NCBI GenBank assembly: GCA_043736395.1 | Contig: JAYTCQ010000104.1 | Span: 1 to 7,901, forward strand | Origin: JAFDVL01 sp043736395 | Lineage (GTDB): Bacteria > Acidobacteriota > Blastocatellia > RBC074 | Reading direction: 5' to 3' | Length of the DNA stretch: 7,901 nucleotides | Translations under genes and position numbers: made by a program | The notes under the pieces: model-generated | Told to the model about the DNA's origin: nothing | The model's database searches: none | The model's input: only the letters and a program-made list of their open reading frames with translations | Shown: positions 1-5,678 of the stretch, one piece after another | Layout: each line of letters starts with the position of its first letter | Position numbering within the stretch: position 1 is the first letter of the stretch

Positions 1-27
1 CCCTTACTTCGTGCAGGCTTCTGCATT
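1..27. repeat. Arm of a dispersed palindromic repeat (left window edge)
   Basis: This stretch matches the reverse complement of 7847-7873 at 25 of 27 positions. The two copies therefore face each other from the two ends of the window. The right-edge copy continues into a hairpin ending in cgccctt, and this one begins with cccttact. Each edge therefore looks like half of the same larger palindrome, cut by the window boundary. It is non-coding. A REP or MITE-like dispersed element is the natural reading; the family name is unknown to me. Confidence 0.7.
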
Positions 28-33
28 ACGACA

Positions 34-70
34 AAAAGGCCTCAACATCATAAAAGAGTTGAGGCCTTTT
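34..70. terminator. Bidirectional intrinsic terminator after the LysM gene
   Basis: A perfect 13-bp stem (34-46 with 58-70, core GGCCTCAAC/GTTGAGGCC) encloses an 11-nt loop. On the minus strand the GC core is followed by five T (33-37). On the plus strand it is followed by TTTTG and six T (67-77). It lies 26 bp past the stop codon of the minus-strand LysM gene and should end that transcript. It would also stop any plus-strand gene entering from the left. Confidence 0.9.
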
Positions 71-95
71 GTTTTTTGAAAATCTAATGCTTCGA

Positions 96-473
96 TTAAA
101 GAGCTGGCAAGGTCAGTTCCTGACCGACCTGAATGTTATCAGGATTATCCAGAATATCGGTATTCGCATTGAAGATTGAATGATACTTACCTGCATCGCC
201 ATAAGCGTGCTTGGCAATCTTTGACAAAGTGTCACCGGATTGAACGTTGTACTTGGTAGCGCCCACCGTGATGTTAGGATTGATGTCGCCATAAGCCGAA
301 TCAACAGCTTTCACAGCATCCCAGATTTCATTCTTGGCATGCTCAGAAGGCACAGTACCTTCGAGGTACAATTTGTCACTGTCAATATGTAAGTGAGCAA
401 CGTTGAGACCAACATTTTCACCGACACCTAAAACCGAACTATATTTTGCTTTCAAAGCTTCTAATTCTGCCAT
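96..473 (-). CDS. BON-LysM domain protein, Kbp/YgaU-like
   Basis: A small protein of 125 residues with no signal peptide or membrane segment, so probably cytoplasmic. Residues about 22-70 resemble a BON-type fold. Residues about 74-123 are a clear LysM domain (YNVQSGDTLSKIAKHAYGD, then NPDNIQVGQELTLP). The order BON then LysM, the spacing and the wording of the LysM part closely recall E. coli Kbp (YgaU, 149 residues), a potassium-binding protein; a potassium role here is inferred from that likeness only. The start is set at the ATG at 473. A TTG two codons upstream would leave only one base after the strong GAGGAGGA ribosome site at 481-488, whereas the ATG has 7 bases. The gene is monocistronic, between a terminator upstream (644-683) and one downstream (34-70). 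Its leader is unusually structured. Confidence 0.9.
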   Translation of the reverse strand: MAELEALKAKYSSVLGVGENVGLNVAHLHIDSDKLYLEGTVPSEHAKNEIWDAVKAVDSAYGDINPNITVGATKYNVQSGDTLSKIAKHAYGDAGKYHSIFNANTDILDNPDNIQVGQELTLPAL

Positions 474-480
474 ATTCAAA

Positions 481-488
481 TCCTCCTC
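481..488 (-). promoter_or_regulatory. Strong ribosome binding site deciding the LysM gene start
   Basis: The minus strand reads GAGGAGGA here, followed by 7 bases and then ATG at 473. The in-frame TTG at 479 is one base away and sterically unsuitable. This removes two residues from the longest open frame. Confidence 0.85.
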
Positions 489-494
489 AGTAAA

Positions 495-549
495 CTAGCC
501 AAACGGCTAGAAGGGTTCTTTTGTGTAAAAGAATCGTAGCCGAAGCTAC
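495..549 (-). promoter_or_regulatory. Structured 5' leader of the LysM gene: three tandem hairpins
   Basis: Read as minus-strand RNA there are three perfect hairpins in a row, each with a 4-nt loop. GUAGC(UUCG)GCUAC is at 536-549, UUCUUUU(ACAC)AAAAGAA at 516-533, and CUAGCC(GUUU)GGCUAG at 495-510. The gaps between them are 2 and 5 nt, and the ribosome site follows 6 nt later. The first is a C(UUCG)G hairpin, an exceptionally stable type. Its downstream U-rich stretch is at the same time the 5' arm of hairpin two, so an attenuator-like choice is conceivable. I do not recognise a known riboswitch family. Structure is seen in the sequence; regulation is inference. Confidence 0.55.
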
Positions 550-562
550 TCATCAAAACTTG

Positions 563-568
563 TATATA
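563..568 (-). promoter_or_regulatory. Possible -10 element of the LysM gene
   Basis: The minus strand reads TATATA in an AT-rich stretch. A start point about 7 nt downstream would make a leader of about 80 nt beginning just before the first of the three hairpins. No good -35 is visible at 16-18 bp. An alternative pair further upstream, TTGCAA with TAGACT at 17 bp spacing (about 600-628), is equally weak. The terminator at 644-683 means the gene needs a promoter of its own in this interval. Confidence 0.35.
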
Positions 569-643
569 AAGCACATCTCACGTTGGAATGACGCTGGGGA
601 GTCTACACAAATGAATCAATGATTGCAATCTTCAAGATGAAAA

Positions 644-683
644 GCTGGGATCGAAGCAAAACCTTTTCTGCTCCGATCCCAGC
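644..683 (-). terminator. Intrinsic terminator of the minor-pilin operon
   Basis: A 10-bp perfect stem GCTGGGATCG/CGATCCCAGC (644-653 with 674-683) is extended inward, after one mismatch, by agca/tgct (655-658 with 669-672). On the minus strand it is followed by TTTTCATCTT. It begins 31 bp past the stop codon of the PilX-like gene. A T-run at 689-693 could let it work weakly on the plus strand too. Confidence 0.85.
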
Positions 684-714
684 CGTGATTTTTCATTCTC
701 AGAAGCAGCTACGT

Positions 715-2763
715 TTAGCTATAAGTTCGCTGCCAGGTATTCGCGATTGTCTGTACGCTTGTAGTTCCAAACAAAACGGTACGTCCTGATCCAGGAAGTG
801 ATGCTCCCGAAGTAGTAGACGGAAAGAATGGAGGCGTTACAACGCTATTTGTAAATCTGGGATCGAAATAGCGATTGGTTTTATGACCACCACTGATCGT
901 TGGGACACCTCTTGTAACCGAACGACTCCCTCGCAAAGTCATTACCGAAGTGCTTGTGCAGGATGAGCAATCAGTTGTCCAACCACCAGTATCCGTGGCA
1001 GTTGAACTATTAAAGATAGCCATAGCTGCATCCACTGTCATACTCTTGTTTCCACTTTCAGAGTAGGTTGAACTCGGTCGCCAAACAATCTTCCCTGAAT
1101 TCGTAAACAGTCCCAACACATTTTTCGGCGTATATCCGTTCGCGTACGCTTTAGGCGTACCTGTCGGAGTTAATGCTGGTTCCTCGTAGATAACACTTCC
1201 TGTTACTTCTATATCCGAAGTAGAAGTAATTGTAAGTGAAGTATTTTTTGAAATTGCAGCAGGTACAGTACCACTCGAAGCAGCTGGACCATGAAGGCCT
1301 GAAATTGAGCCATTTACAAAAAGCGAGGCGCCTGGCTTAAATTCCGATGACACTCCGCTGGATTTATCAATTGGGACACCATCATAAGATTGGGTCACTC
1401 CTCCTTTGGAAATAACCGTTTGACCGATTGAAGTGGCAGTTGGTGGCGTAATTGTTATAGTGGTAGTGCCTGTTGATTGTGTGATCGCATAAACTTGCGA
1501 TGGGCCACTAATACTCAATTTTAGTTCAGTTACATTTCCCTTGACGTAAATCCCGCCTCCGGTAATTGAAGTTCCACCGGAAGTTGGAAGATAAACTCCA
1601 TCTGCAATCGTAGTTGGGTTCACTTCAGCTGGTGCAGTATTATTAACGCTTCTCAAAACTGCCACCAGATTATCTTTTGAAGGTTGCGCGGATGTAAAGG
1701 TCGTGTCCACAAATCCCGTCGAGTTTAATACTGTCAATTCTTGTGAAAATGAATTGGCAGGAGGGGCTTTTACTACTGTATTCGTGTAACCACTATTCAC
1801 GGTCATTCCAGTTCTGGGATTCGTATTTGTACCGATACTGCTTACAGAATAAGAAGTACTATTGTGAATATAGTTGGTTGCTGCCTGTGTTACAGCACCT
1901 TGAAAGGTTACTGAATTTGAGGAGCTAAACCTCATTGATTCGTTAGAATGAACTTTTCCCTGAAAGGTACCCGCACTCCACGTTGATGCTGTAGGCCACT
2001 TATCCAGAAACGTCCCAAACTCACTAAACGATTGAGAAGGAGGTATTGGAGCAGAACCGTTATTGATCGTTGCCTCAAGAGTTGCGCTAATCATCCCGAT
2101 TTCAACAGCCCTTGCTTCAGCTCTATTGAGTGTGCCGCTCGCCACTTGATTATTTCCTGTTGACGTAATGGTGTAGCGATAAAGACCTGTTGCTGATGCG
2201 ACTTTTGTTGAAAAATCCATCGGTACTTTCACGAAAGCAGCGTTTTGCCGCACCTCTTGAAGATCAACTATTCCCGTATTCGAGCTACTGATAAACTCCA
2301 CGTTAATTACAACATTAAATCCTGCATTCGTGAGAGCAGGAATTCGCCGTACAACTTCTGTACCAGCCGCTGTTGCAGCTGAGCCATTTACTCCAAGCAG
2401 GCTGCTATTGGAGATGATATTAACCAGTTGCGAAGAATCAACAGTAGCGATCTGATAATTGACTCCCTGGTCAGTAATTGTTCTGGTGCTGTAATTTAGA
2501 GTTGTACTATCCCCTAAAGCCTTAATCCTGTTATTTAATTCTCTTCTGATTGCTTCACGAGCAAGTCCAATACCAGCATCTGCGGCATAAAAAGCCTGCT
2601 CGTTTCTCCTAAAACCACCAGAGAGTGCGGCCTCACCTGTCGAATTAAATAGGACTGCCAGCCCCATGCTCGTACAAAGCATCAAAGCCATCATGGTTAC
2701 GACAAGGGCCATTCCCTGTTCTTCGTTATTCTTCTTACTTTTAATTTTAATTAACTTTTTCAT
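715..2763 (-). CDS. Very long PilX-like minor pilin with DUF4900-like C-terminal region
   Basis: A 682-residue protein at the pilX position of the operon. Residues 1-17 are a basic leader ending EEQG. Residues 18-39 are hydrophobic (MALVVTMMALML...). Next comes the PilX-type stretch FYAADAGIGLAREA (about 58-71). No Glu stands at position +5 after the presumed cleavage site, unlike the other three pilins here. The rest, over 550 residues, is Ser/Thr/Gly-rich and looks beta-rich. It contains GTFQGKVHSNES near 265-276, NVLGLFTNSGKIVW near 548-561, a CxxC pair (C599, C602) and DPRFTNSVVTPPFFP near 634-648, which recall DUF4900-type pilus proteins. Known PilX proteins are about 160-200 residues. 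The start at ATG 2763 gives a normal leader. A TTG at 2814 would add 17 residues and overlap pilW, but lacks a ribosome site. It is the last gene of the operon and is probably a pilus-tip or priming component. Confidence 0.85.
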   Translation of the reverse strand: MKKLIKIKSKKNNEEQGMALVVTMMALMLCTSMGLAVLFNSTGEAALSGGFRRNEQAFYAADAGIGLAREAIRRELNNRIKALGDSTTLNYSTRTITDQGVNYQIATVDSSQLVNIISNSSLLGVNGSAATAAGTEVVRRIPALTNAGFNVVINVEFISSSNTGIVDLQEVRQNAAFVKVPMDFSTKVASATGLYRYTITSTGNNQVASGTLNRAEARAVEIGMISATLEATINNGSAPIPPSQSFSEFGTFLDKWPTASTWSAGTFQGKVHSNESMRFSSSNSVTFQGAVTQAATNYIHNSTSYSVSSIGTNTNPRTGMTVNSGYTNTVVKAPPANSFSQELTVLNSTGFVDTTFTSAQPSKDNLVAVLRSVNNTAPAEVNPTTIADGVYLPTSGGTSITGGGIYVKGNVTELKLSISGPSQVYAITQSTGTTTITITPPTATSIGQTVISKGGVTQSYDGVPIDKSSGVSSEFKPGASLFVNGSISGLHGPAASSGTVPAAISKNTSLTITSTSDIEVTGSVIYEEPALTPTGTPKAYANGYTPKNVLGLFTNSGKIVWRPSSTYSESGNKSMTVDAAMAIFNSSTATDTGGWTTDCSSCTSTSVMTLRGSRSVTRGVPTISGGHKTNRYFDPRFTNSVVTPPFFPSTTSGASLPGSGRTVLFGTTSVQTIANTWQRTYS

Positions 2764-2797
2764 ATGCCTGCCAATGTCTGAATGAACACTTTCATCC

Positions 2798-3766
2798 TTA
2801 CCGATTTGGGACAAATCCAGGTAATGCCAGATTACGCGGAGTGACGTCGAAGGTATCAGAAATAAAACGTTGCCCTTGTTTATCTATGTCCATTCCCATT
2901 TGCGTTCGTGCCGTGAGTGTTACTTGAACAGAGCGAATTAAGGCTCGATTATTAACATCAGATTTCAAGATTTGATCTTCCCATGCAGATGACTCAAAGA
3001 CTCCCGTGGTAGAATTTATCCTCTCGGTTTTATACTTCAACTGAAAGTCAGTAATGCCACGAGCGATGGTCACCCAGCCGGAATTATTTCGATTCCTCTG
3101 AAATTCACGAGATGCGACTAACAAGCGATATTGTATAACTTCGTCAATTTTGGCGATTCGTAAAGAGTTCGAGGTAGGCGTATTATGAGTTATATCCCAG
3201 AAGCTTGTAGCTTGCCCGTCAAAATTCAATCCCTTCGCTATCGGAGTAATCACTTTCCCACCAGTAATAGTTACCACAGGATTTGAGGTCAGATTAAGTC
3301 TAAAGGGACGGAACTCAGCATAATCAGAAATGTCTACTGAATTATCTTGCGGTTGAGCTACCGTATACAATAGATAATCCCCACTGGTGAAATCGACAAT
3401 AGGAGTAGCCGTTGTAATTGTAGGAGTAGCTCCCGTCGGCGGCACTGTGACATCGACTGGTGTAAACACTGTGGGTGAACTGCCAAACATAACCATCAGA
3501 ACATCAGGATTCGTTCCACCATCTATACCTGCAAGAGGACCAAGAAAACCAGGTATCCCGGCTCCTGCGGCTTGAATATCACGTGAAATTAAGTCAGCAG
3601 CGGCACGAAAATTTTGATTCAATTCACTTCTTGCCCCCTCAACCACAAACGATTGCTGCCCCTTTCTCATAAGTGAAAAGACAACCCCTGTCAAAATCAT
3701 TGTTAATGTCATGGCAAGCACCATTTCGATCATACTGAATCCGGATTGTCTTTTTTTCTGTTTCAT
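2798..3766 (-). CDS. PilW-like minor pilin
   Basis: A 322-residue protein with a class III prepilin N-terminus: a short basic leader MKQKKRQSG, cleavage expected after G9, then FSMIEMVLAMTLTMILTGVVFSL with the conserved Glu at +5 (E14). After the helix come residues typical of PilW (ELNQNFRAAADLISRDIQAAGAGIP at about 48-72) and a globular beta-rich part. PilD-type peptidase processing and assembly with FimT, PilV and PilX as a minor-pilin complex are known for the family. The gene lies between pilV and pilX. No Shine-Dalgarno sequence is visible before the ATG at 3766. The upstream gap to pilV holds an inverted repeat. The next gene starts 34 bp after its stop codon. Confidence 0.9.
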   Translation of the reverse strand: MKQKKRQSGFSMIEMVLAMTLTMILTGVVFSLMRKGQQSFVVEGARSELNQNFRAAADLISRDIQAAGAGIPGFLGPLAGIDGGTNPDVLMVMFGSSPTVFTPVDVTVPPTGATPTITTATPIVDFTSGDYLLYTVAQPQDNSVDISDYAEFRPFRLNLTSNPVVTITGGKVITPIAKGLNFDGQATSFWDITHNTPTSNSLRIAKIDEVIQYRLLVASREFQRNRNNSGWVTIARGITDFQLKYKTERINSTTGVFESSAWEDQILKSDVNNRALIRSVQVTLTARTQMGMDIDKQGQRFISDTFDVTPRNLALPGFVPNR

Positions 3767-3792
3767 ATTTTTGAGTTAAGTTGAAATGGCTA

Positions 3793-3899
3793 CTAAGTAC
3801 CCGTACAAAATTATTCTGGTATTTTGAATCTATAGCAACCTTAATTTACAGAGATTGCGGTAATTTTTCACCCTATAACAATTTTGCGCGGGTACTTAG
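3793..3899. repeat. MITE-like long inverted repeat between pilV and pilW
   Basis: The ends are CTAAGTACCCG and CGGGTACTTAG (11 bp perfect), followed inward by a 2-bp mismatch and a 7-bp match (caaaatt/aattttg). This makes terminal arms of about 23 bp with 20 identical positions, around an AT-rich centre of about 61 bp. A CTA triplet flanks both ends (3790-3792 and 3900-3902), which could be a target duplication but is short enough to be chance. The right arm contains the TAA stop codon of the PilV-like gene. No protein is encoded. It could be a small non-autonomous mobile element or a structured intercistronic RNA. Confidence 0.6.
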
Positions 3900-4537
3900 C
3901 TATTTGATGGAGTACGAATTGTGGACAACGTGGCAGTTTCAACTTCGGGTCCAGCACCAGTCGCACCACTGCCTTTCAAGGCAGCTTTGGTTGCCTCAAC
4001 TCTGACCGTGATAATTCTCATCCCTGGATAGGCTGTAGTTCCGGCTATCGGATTACCTGACGAATCATAGAGTGGAATGTTATCAGGTCGGACAATCCAG
4101 GTGGCGATGTAATCTGGAGGCTGATTTGTATCAAACGGTGTTGCTGAGATAGTCATATCACCATTTCCTCCATTTGCTGGGTCTCGATAACGTATGTAAT
4201 AGTTTCTGACATAGCCAGATCCAGCAACAGCATTTGCAGCGCCCAAAAGCTGGGTTGGCGCTGTATATCTTAACGGTGCCTCTTCTATTGGGGTTGGTGC
4301 CACTTCGGTTGTGGGCAAAGGTACCGACAAAAGTTCTTCCATTACTCTTTTCGCCACCAATGATGCAACTGTGGTTTGACGTGCACTATTATTATAAAGT
4401 GCAGAAACCACAAAAAGCTGCATGACTCCCAATAGCCCAACAAGCATAATCATCGACGCGACTGCTACTTCGAGGAGAGAAAACCCGGTTTCCCTCCTCT
4501 TTTGTGTTTTTCTATTTATTTTCATCTTTGATTCCAT
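3896..4537 (-). CDS. PilV-like minor pilin
   Basis: A 213-residue type IV prepilin-like protein. The leader has many Lys and Arg (MESKMKINRKTQKRRETG), cleavage is expected after G18, and the mature end FSLLEVAVASMIMLVGLLGVMQLFV carries Glu at +5 (E23). Then follows VAKRVMEELLSVPLP, a PilV-like pattern, and a small globular part. I place the start at ATG 4537 because AGGTGAG (4543-4549) is 5 bases upstream. GTG at 4546 would overlap that site, and ATG at 4525 is also possible. The stop codon lies inside the terminal arm of the inverted repeat at 3793-3899, so the C-terminus may have been set by that element. Second gene of the minor-pilin operon. Confidence 0.88.
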   Translation of the reverse strand: MESKMKINRKTQKRRETGFSLLEVAVASMIMLVGLLGVMQLFVVSALYNNSARQTTVASLVAKRVMEELLSVPLPTTEVAPTPIEEAPLRYTAPTQLLGAANAVAGSGYVRNYYIRYRDPANGGNGDMTISATPFDTNQPPDYIATWIVRPDNIPLYDSSGNPIAGTTAYPGMRIITVRVEATKAALKGSGATGAGPEVETATLSTIRTPSNS

Positions 4538-4542
4538 TTCAC

Positions 4543-4549
4543 TCACCTG
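4543..4549 (-). promoter_or_regulatory. Ribosome binding site favouring the ATG start of pilV
   Basis: The minus strand reads AGGTGAG, then 5 bases, then ATG at 4537. The upstream GTG in the same frame lies within this sequence and has no convincing site of its own. Confidence 0.5.
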
Positions 4550-4606
4550 CGTATCTTTTAATTAAGCAAGTGCCTGAAAAATTACTCAACAACCAGTGTC
4601 TTTCTT

Positions 4607-4638
4607 TCAGCGCGACTCAAAACACAGATTTGCGCTGA
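4607..4638 (-). repeat. Intercistronic hairpin between fimT and pilV
   Basis: A 7-bp perfect stem TCAGCGC/GCGCTGA (4632-4638 with 4607-4613) closes an 18-nt loop. It begins 3 bp after the fimT stop codon. It is followed by GAAAGAAAG rather than a T-run, so it does not look like a terminator. It may shield the upstream mRNA end or be a small dispersed repeat. Confidence 0.45.
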
Positions 4639-4641
4639 TTA

Positions 4642-5331
4642 TTAATTAGCCGTGGTACAACCACCTTCGCTACCTGAGCCTGAGTTCCCTGAGCCTGAGT
4701 TATTGGTTGAATCATTATCATCATAAGCACGACCAGTGCTCGATGATCCCTTCCATCCGCTATTCGACATTTTCGAAAAGCTCGCAGTACTTCCGGCACT
4801 CGATAAAGTAATTGCAGCCATCTCCCCGCTAGAGTTTCTCAAATAGACCCAATTAAAAGTACCGGGGTCAACCTTCGGAACTCCACGAGAGGTAAAAATA
4901 ATTTCCCGAAGATTTGTATTTGCTGGAGTCGCCCTGTTAACCGGAAACGAACACGCTGACTTTGAATTTGATTCCTGAGAAGCCAATTGCGCAGTAGCAC
5001 CAGCAGCAGCCCCATTCGCTATCAGAGTCGGTGCGCTCGAGTTATCAGGTCCTTGAAAAGTTATTCCAGCGGGTAATTGCACTAGTACTTTTCCAGTTTT
5101 TGTCGTTATACGGTTATTTGCCAGATCAACATAAACTGAATTTTCTGCATTGTCCCTGATGGCGTCGTACTTGGCTGTCTGTAAAGTCTGATTAACCTGC
5201 TGGGACACAGACTTAAGTTGATACTGTTTTGAGGTGCTAACAACACTTGGAATCGCGGCAGCACCGGCAACCAGAACTACGCCAGAGACAACTATTGTCT
5301 CCAACATTGAAAATCCTTTTTCCTTTCTCAT
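4642..5331 (-). CDS. FimT/GspH-family pseudopilin
   Basis: A 229-residue protein and first gene of the pilin operon. The N-terminus MRKEKG ends in the cleavage Gly (G6) and is followed by FSMLETIVVSGVVLVAGAAAIPSVV with Glu at +5 (E11). QVNQTLQTAKYDAIRDNAEN is the usual FimT/GspH helix. Near the C-terminus, IIFTSRGVPK...NWVYLRNSSGEMAAITLSSAG matches the GspH/FimT signature. The tail (about 206-229) is Ser/Gly/Asn-rich with the repeat NSGSGNSGSG and a Cys near the end. A second Cys (C127) might pair with it. The start at ATG 5331 has GAGGA 7 bases upstream. An ATG at 5367 adds 12 residues that make an improbable leader and has no ribosome site. FimT-type minor pilins can bind DNA in some bacteria; whether this one does is unknown. 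Confidence 0.88.
   Translation of the reverse strand: MRKEKGFSMLETIVVSGVVLVAGAAAIPSVVSTSKQYQLKSVSQQVNQTLQTAKYDAIRDNAENSVYVDLANNRITTKTGKVLVQLPAGITFQGPDNSSAPTLIANGAAAGATAQLASQESNSKSACSFPVNRATPANTNLREIIFTSRGVPKVDPGTFNWVYLRNSSGEMAAITLSSAGSTASFSKMSNSGWKGSSSTGRAYDDNDSTNNSGSGNSGSGSEGGCTTAN
4673..4701. repeat. 15-bp tandem repeat in the fimT tail
   Basis: Two perfect copies of CCTGAGCCTGAGTT (4673-4686 and 4688-4701) stand 15 bp apart, in frame. They encode NSGSG twice on the minus strand. The period keeps the frame, so gain or loss of units would only change the length of the flexible Ser/Gly tail. Confidence 0.8.
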
Positions 5332-5338
5332 CGTTTTA

Positions 5339-5343
5339 TCCTC
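5339..5343 (-). promoter_or_regulatory. Ribosome binding site deciding the fimT start
   Basis: GAGGA on the minus strand, 7 bases before ATG 5331. It gives the short leader MRKEKG that is normal for this family. Confidence 0.75.
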
Positions 5344-5540
5344 GTAAAAGAATGAACCGAAATCCATTCAGTGCTTTTTCGTTGTGGCACTCTTGATTGA
5401 GAACCATCACTATTTCTTTCCGGTGCAAAAAGAGTTTTACTAACTACTCCTTCTACATCTTTTCAATCGTTATCCTAAGCAATGGGTTTTTCAAAATACT
5501 TTCAAAAGTGTGATGTTAGACTTACTTTAAATATTTTCCG

Positions 5541-5558
5541 TGTCCGAACATTCCGACA
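5541..5558. promoter_or_regulatory. Dyad TGTCcGAAcaTTCcGACA, candidate regulator site
   Basis: The sequence reads TGTCCGAACATTCCGACA, an 18-bp inverted repeat matching TGTC-n-GAA-nn-TTC-n-GACA. Its centre lies about 105 bp upstream of the -24 part of the sigma54-type element at 5654-5669, the usual distance for an enhancer-binding protein. It could equally act on the pilin operon. The binding protein is unknown. Confidence 0.35.
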
Positions 5559-5618
5559 GTCGTCATTTATTGTTGGCGCAATTCTGTTCCTTCAATTCGA
5601 GGTAAATTCACTAAACTA

Positions 5619-5647
5619 CTTACATCGCTATACTTATCAAATATAAT
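5619..5647 (+). promoter_or_regulatory. Sigma70-type promoter for the lipid kinase operon
   Basis: The -10 is a perfect TATAAT (5642-5647). The -35 is CTTACA (5619-5624, four of six consensus positions) with exactly 17 bp between them. Transcription would begin near 5654, about 25 nt before the first possible start codon. Confidence 0.6.
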
Positions 5648-5653
5648 AAATTG

Positions 5654-5669
5654 AGGCACAAGGCTTGCA
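5654..5669 (+). promoter_or_regulatory. Sigma54-type -24/-12 element before the lipid kinase gene
   Basis: The sequence AGGCACAAGGCTTGCA fits TGGCACR-N4-TTGCW at every fixed position except the first. The invariant GG (5655-5656) and GC (5667-5668) are separated by the required 10 bases. A start near 5680 would lie beyond the first ATG (5679), and so would favour ATG 5694 as the translation start. Confidence 0.45.
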
Positions 5670-5678
5670 GCTCTATTT

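Larger units (their letters stand above)
5332..5678. other. Divergent intergenic region between fimT and the lipid kinase gene
   Basis: About 347 bp without a convincing gene; the minus-strand open frame at its right side is only the antisense of the kinase gene. Going from left to right it holds the fimT ribosome site and an AT-rich stretch with no clear minus-strand promoter. It then has an 18-bp dyad at 5541-5558, a sigma70-type promoter and a sigma54-type element, both pointing right. The promoter of the pilin operon must lie here, but I could not fix it: no good -35/-10 pair and no GG-N10-GC element is apparent on the minus strand. Confidence 0.6.

Noticed and set aside
474..479. TTG start adding two residues to the LysM protein
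   Set aside because: The strong ribosome site at 481-488 would be one base from TTG but is well spaced (7 bases) from ATG 473.
621..630. Perfect 10-bp palindrome GATTGCAATC upstream of the LysM gene
   Set aside because: It is short and in AT-rich DNA, with no second copy and no secure promoter beside it. Too weak to call an operator.
3781..4005. Plus-strand open frame of 74 codons across the pilV-pilW gap
   Set aside because: It covers the inverted repeat and the antisense of pilV, has no ribosome site and no domain.
5332..5367. Upstream ATG adding 12 residues to FimT
   Set aside because: It has no ribosome site and gives an acidic, aromatic leader; ATG 5331 has GAGGA at 7 bases and a normal MRKEKG leader.
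5344..5600. A sigma54 promoter for the pilin operon on the minus strand
   Set aside because: No GG-N10-GC element with acceptable flanks was found in that orientation, although pilin genes are often sigma54-dependent.
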